A stretch of 36,649 nucleotides of DNA from Acidobacteriota bacterium (GTDB lineage: Bacteria; Acidobacteriota; Terriglobia; Bryobacterales; Bryobacteraceae). Below are positions 33,976-36,649 of the stretch, in pieces. Numbering within the stretch: position 1 is the stretch's first letter; the number at the start of each line of letters is the position of its first letter. The stretch covers positions 1-36,649 of the forward strand of contig JANXXI010000153.1 of NCBI GenBank assembly GCA_025350695.1, written 5' to 3'. Under the pieces are notes generated by a model. It ran no database searches. It was not told where the DNA came from and was given only the letters and a program-made list of their open reading frames with translations. Position numbers and translations under genes: made by a program.

Positions 33976-34611
33976 ATGGAATTCAACGTCCAACAGTTGT
34001 CCGTTCGCGACCGGCACAAGCTACTCTCCTCCGTGGTGCTGCCGCGCCCCATCGCCTGGGTCACAACTATCAGCCCGCATGGCGAAGTGAACGCCGCCCC
34101 CTTCAGCTTCTTCAATCTGATGGGGTCCGACCCAGCGATTGTCGTCTTAGGCATCGGCAACAGTGACCGAGGCGCCGACCACATGAAGGATACCGCCCGA
34201 AATATCGAATCCAGCAAGGAGTTCGTAATCCAACTGGTAACCGAGCCCCTCGCCGTCAAGATGAACCAAACCTCCACCGATTTTCCGACCGGCGTAAACG
34301 AACTGGAAATGGCTGGCCTAACATCGTCGCCAAGCGTGCAGGTGAAGCCGCCGCGCATCGCCGAGTCACCGGTACATATGGAATGCCGCCATGTTTCGAC
34401 GGTCGAAATCGGCAACACCCGAGTGATTCTAGGCGAAGTGATCCAACTCCATATAGCCGATCTGTACATTGACCCGGCCACCAAACACATCGATTCCGCC
34501 AAGCTGGGCGTAATCGGCAGGATGCATGGCGGCGGTTGGTACGCACGCACGACGGATTTGTTCGAACTGGACCGGGTTAGTTATAAGGATTGGTCGAAGG
34601 ATCCCAAGTGA
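33976..34611 (+). CDS. Flavin reductase-like (FMN split-barrel) protein
   Basis: 211 residues. A split-barrel flavin-binding protein of the DIM6/NTAB type: LPRPIAWVTTISPHGEVNAAPFSFFN (residues about 22-47) is the FMN-contact region, followed by VLGIGNSDRGADHMKDTARNIES and NTRVILGEVIQLHI. Related proteins reduce or bind FMN for partner monooxygenases. No partner is nearby. No SD; a TAAAAT lies 10 bases before the ATG. Confidence 0.85.
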   Translation: MEFNVQQLSVRDRHKLLSSVVLPRPIAWVTTISPHGEVNAAPFSFFNLMGSDPAIVVLGIGNSDRGADHMKDTARNIESSKEFVIQLVTEPLAVKMNQTSTDFPTGVNELEMAGLTSSPSVQVKPPRIAESPVHMECRHVSTVEIGNTRVILGEVIQLHIADLYIDPATKHIDSAKLGVIGRMHGGGWYARTTDLFELDRVSYKDWSKDPK

Positions 34612-34762
34612 GGCGAAAACGGGCGCTCGATGCTCCGTGGCAACATTTACTACCGGAAACTGGTTACACCTCCGGGAAGCTATTCAGGGAAACTTCAAAG
34701 TAATCAGACTGAAATTGACCTGAAACGTTGCGCCAACGACGCACCCTACGCTACTATGGTTG

Positions 34763-34839
<77 letters not shown>

Positions 34840-35021
34840 ACCGAAAACGGTCTCGGCTGTCAGGCAAATTGTCGCTCCAGACTCAACAGTGGTTGGTGAC
34901 AAGCCCCAACGAAAGTCGTGAGTAGTCGGTCAGAATCGTTCGCAAAGCTCAGTGGACATCGGTCCCCGCAACCACGGGCACGTTCAGCGCTCGTCTGGCG
35001 TCGGAAAAAACTGGAGACGAT

Positions 35022-35567
35022 CTACAGCAAATCGAGCGACTTTCGGTCAACGGCATCATAATGGATTGCGACTGTACCCACGGACGATCCGAATTCGGAC
35101 TGTGTTAGCCGAATTGTAGTCGAGGGGAAGGTCCATAGAACGCTCTTCACAACGCCCACGCCCCGTCTTACGTCCTCACTCTTTGGCGCACCATATTTCT
35201 GGATCAACAATTGTTTGAGCGTGTCGAATTCAGCGCCCCTGTTGTTCTGCGATGCGGTGATGCTGTCCGACAGCAGGACAACGGCGTTCACTTCTTCTGA
35301 GCCTTGGGCCGTTGCGACTGATGCGTGCAACTTCACATCACCAATGTGAACATCAAGGACTCTCAGACGGAAGACGGACTTTTTCTCCGGGATCGGTGTG
35401 AAGACGGTTTTGACGGTCGAGCCTTGCAGGGCGGTTTTCGCCTGTTCAACAGTCATTCCCCACGTGATTTTGGTCCACCCATCCACATCGCTCGGGACTT
35501 GGGCGATTAGCGGCACCGTGATGAGCACGGCCAACAGTAAGGATGAAACGTGTCGTTTGGCAGACAT
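35022..35567 (-). CDS. Exported protein of unknown function
   Basis: 181 residues. Signal peptide MSAKRHVSSLLLAVLITVPLIAQ. After it, GWTKITWGMTVEQAKTAL resembles small exported domains that recur in proteobacterial and acidobacterial proteins (WGM.veevk..l). Nothing catalytic is visible. The ATG is reached from an AGGA that overlaps the stop of the 35580 gene, so the two are translated together. Confidence 0.65.
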   Translation of the reverse strand: MSAKRHVSSLLLAVLITVPLIAQVPSDVDGWTKITWGMTVEQAKTALQGSTVKTVFTPIPEKKSVFRLRVLDVHIGDVKLHASVATAQGSEEVNAVVLLSDSITASQNNRGAEFDTLKQLLIQKYGAPKSEDVRRGVGVVKSVLWTFPSTTIRLTQSEFGSSVGTVAIHYDAVDRKSLDLL

Positions 35568-35579
35568 ATATGGCCGATC

Positions 35580-35939
35580 CTATTCCTTTCCTTCCATGAG
35601 GGCCTTAAGCTGTTTGGCGCACGCTTCAGCTACAGCCTTTTTGCCGCTGCCGCTGAACAGTCCCTTCGTGGCGGCATACGCCCAAGCAACATTGCCCGTC
35701 TTGGATGTCAACTTTAAAGCAGCCTCGGATATCTGGTAAGTTGTCGCAGATCCCCTTGTGGCGACGAATCCATCGTCATGAAAAAGGGAACTGTCTAAAA
35801 TGTAGTCGACCTGTTCAGGTGTCGATACGAATTTCAGCGATACGTGCTTGTTTCCGAAAGCGGCCAAAATGAAAATATCGAACCCTTTGTTTGAATTGAC
35901 GTAAACACTGGAACCCTGCCCGATGATCGTCGGTCCCAT
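35580..35939 (-). CDS. C-terminal fragment of exported protein, out of frame with TonB_C part
   Basis: 119 residues from the only ATG in frame (MGPTIIGQGSSVYVNSNKGFD). The part before it in the same frame (VPAA, PPALAA, PATQ) is a Pro/Ala linker that has no start and begins after an in-frame TAA at about 36042. The C-terminus (GLFSGSGKKAVAEACAKQLKAL) is orderly and protein-like. The preceding frame carries the end of the TonB_C domain, so this piece is most likely the distal half of the 36122-36475 gene, separated from it by a frameshift. Confidence 0.5.
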   Translation of the reverse strand: MGPTIIGQGSSVYVNSNKGFDIFILAAFGNKHVSLKFVSTPEQVDYILDSSLFHDDGFVATRGSATTYQISEAALKLTSKTGNVAWAYAATKGLFSGSGKKAVAEACAKQLKALMEGKE

Positions 35940-36121
35940 TGCAGCCGGTACCGCAGCCAGCGCCGGTGGCTGTGTCGCTGGGAGTGCTGGCGAACAGCAC
36001 TCGGGACTGATGAAAGGGCAGGTATTGAAGCAGGTGTGACCTTACCGCCCACCTTGAACTCGAGGGTCACAACAGCCTTAGTAGCCTTTGGCACGTCATA
36101 GCGGGTGGCAGGGAAGAACCG

Positions 36122-36475
36122 TCATTTTTCAACGGCCTCGATCGCCCTCCTGTTTAGCCCTTCATCAATTCCCTCGTAGAGCGTCACATTCTCCGGTACT
36201 TCCCGCTCATTCACAACGAGGTTGACGGTGACAACGCCGTGCGCCTTCGTCCGCAGCGCCCCGGCTGTGTATTCTAGATCGACCTTCGTCAATATCCGTG
36301 GAGTGTGAGTGTCTTCCTTGGCGCACGCCGATGCCGTTCTTGGGGTGCTCGGGGTCGCCGGATCATCGATTTGAGGAATGACCGGATACTGTCGCCCAAA
36401 AGTGTGCGAGATGAGCACGAACAGCGCTGCGAAACAAACCGCTCTCCCGGGCCGGTCTACTTTTGGTACCCGCAT
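36122..36475 (-). pseudogene. TonB_C-domain protein interrupted by TGA at a conserved Trp
   Basis: The frame starts at ATG 36475 behind GGGGGGA and gives an N-terminus with a hydrophobic signal-like stretch (CFAALFVLISHTFG). A TonB C-terminal domain follows: TPRILTKVDLEYTAGALRTK, GVVTVNLVVNEREVPENVTL, GIDEGLNRRAIEAVEK. The next codon is TGA (36122-36124). After it the frame reads RFFPATRYDVPKATKAVVTL and EFKVGGK, the normal end of the domain with TGA in place of the family's Trp. TGA is a stop elsewhere in the window. It is read as a disabled gene, unless the TGA is a base error or is read through. Confidence 0.65.
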
Positions 36476-36502
36476 TCCCCCCAATGGTACGCTATCCCGC
36501 AA

Positions 36503-36649
36503 GGGTCACGCTTTTCACTAAAGTTAGACATAGGAGGCGAACATTAGCCAACACAGACGAAGATTGAGGTCACCCTGCAGCACCTCCAGAGCGACTCTCA
36601 GCTCTTTTGCGGCTTTAAGGACTCTTCGAGTTTGCCTCGTTCTGCGGTC
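36503..36649. other. Right-edge stretch without a clear gene
   Basis: No complete gene. On the minus strand one frame from the edge (36648) encodes TAERGKLEESLKPQKS before TGA at 36598-36600. This could be the C-terminus of a gene whose body lies outside the window. Confidence 0.25.

Noticed and set aside
34715-34757. TTGACC / TTGCGC and TACTAT as a promoter for the tRNA
   Set aside because: The -10 candidate would start transcription almost at the mature 5' end, leaving no leader for RNase P; spacing of the other pair is too long.

Overview
The window looks like chromosomal DNA from an Acidobacteriota member, probably of the Bryobacterales/Solibacter type. This is an inference from gene content: secreted heme c proteins of the PSCyt1/DUF1549/DUF1553 kind paired with a DUF1501 protein, Tat-exported Gfo/Idh/MocA and enolase-superfamily proteins, many small exported proteins of unknown function, an HslVU protease and a group II truncated hemoglobin. 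Nearly all genes use ordinary bacterial starts, but GTG/TTG starts and genes without a visible Shine-Dalgarno (SD) are common.

Layout. 1-245: the catalytic core of F1 ATP synthase beta, cut off abruptly. 194-1072: exported alpha/beta hydrolase. 1169-4002: nickel locus, nikR divergent from a nikMQO uptake transporter. 4076-4982: a small basic protein and dtd (D-aminoacyl-tRNA deacylase), with a MITE-like element inserted at the dtd stop codon. 5021-9116: three-gene cluster of GHMP sugar kinase, S9 peptidase and GH5-like glycosidase. 9203-12919: heme c/DUF1549/DUF1553 protein plus DUF1501 protein, closed by a hairpin over the stop codon. 13028-16009: truncated hemoglobin, zinc-ribbon protein, and a large exported cytochrome c-ankyrin-toroid fusion. 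16042-18653: second copy of the MITE-like element, about 1 kb without intact genes but with fragments of broken reading frames, and an AlbA_2/HATPase regulator-like gene. 18866-20173: Tat-exported oxidoreductase. 20241-25435 (minus): operon hslV-hslU-FnIII lipoprotein-FAH hydrolase-transaldolase-membrane protein-Dabb protein. 25579-28294 (plus): RhmD-like dehydratase, MarC, exported alpha/beta hydrolase. 28297-33935 (minus): tight six-gene operon with an ABC-2 exporter, a CPBP protease, an exported BamE-like protein, a GHMP kinase and a membrane protein. 33976-34839: flavin reductase-like protein and an initiator tRNA. 35022-36475 (minus): small exported protein and a TonB_C protein that is broken by a stop codon and a frameshift.

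The strongest new observation is a pair of about 123-bp inverted-repeat elements at 4419-4542 and 16051-16172. They are related in sequence and each is flanked by its own 9-bp direct repeat, as expected for transposition. One copy has rewritten the C-terminus of dtd; the pre-insertion gene can be reconstructed. No phage, CRISPR array or complete insertion sequence was seen.
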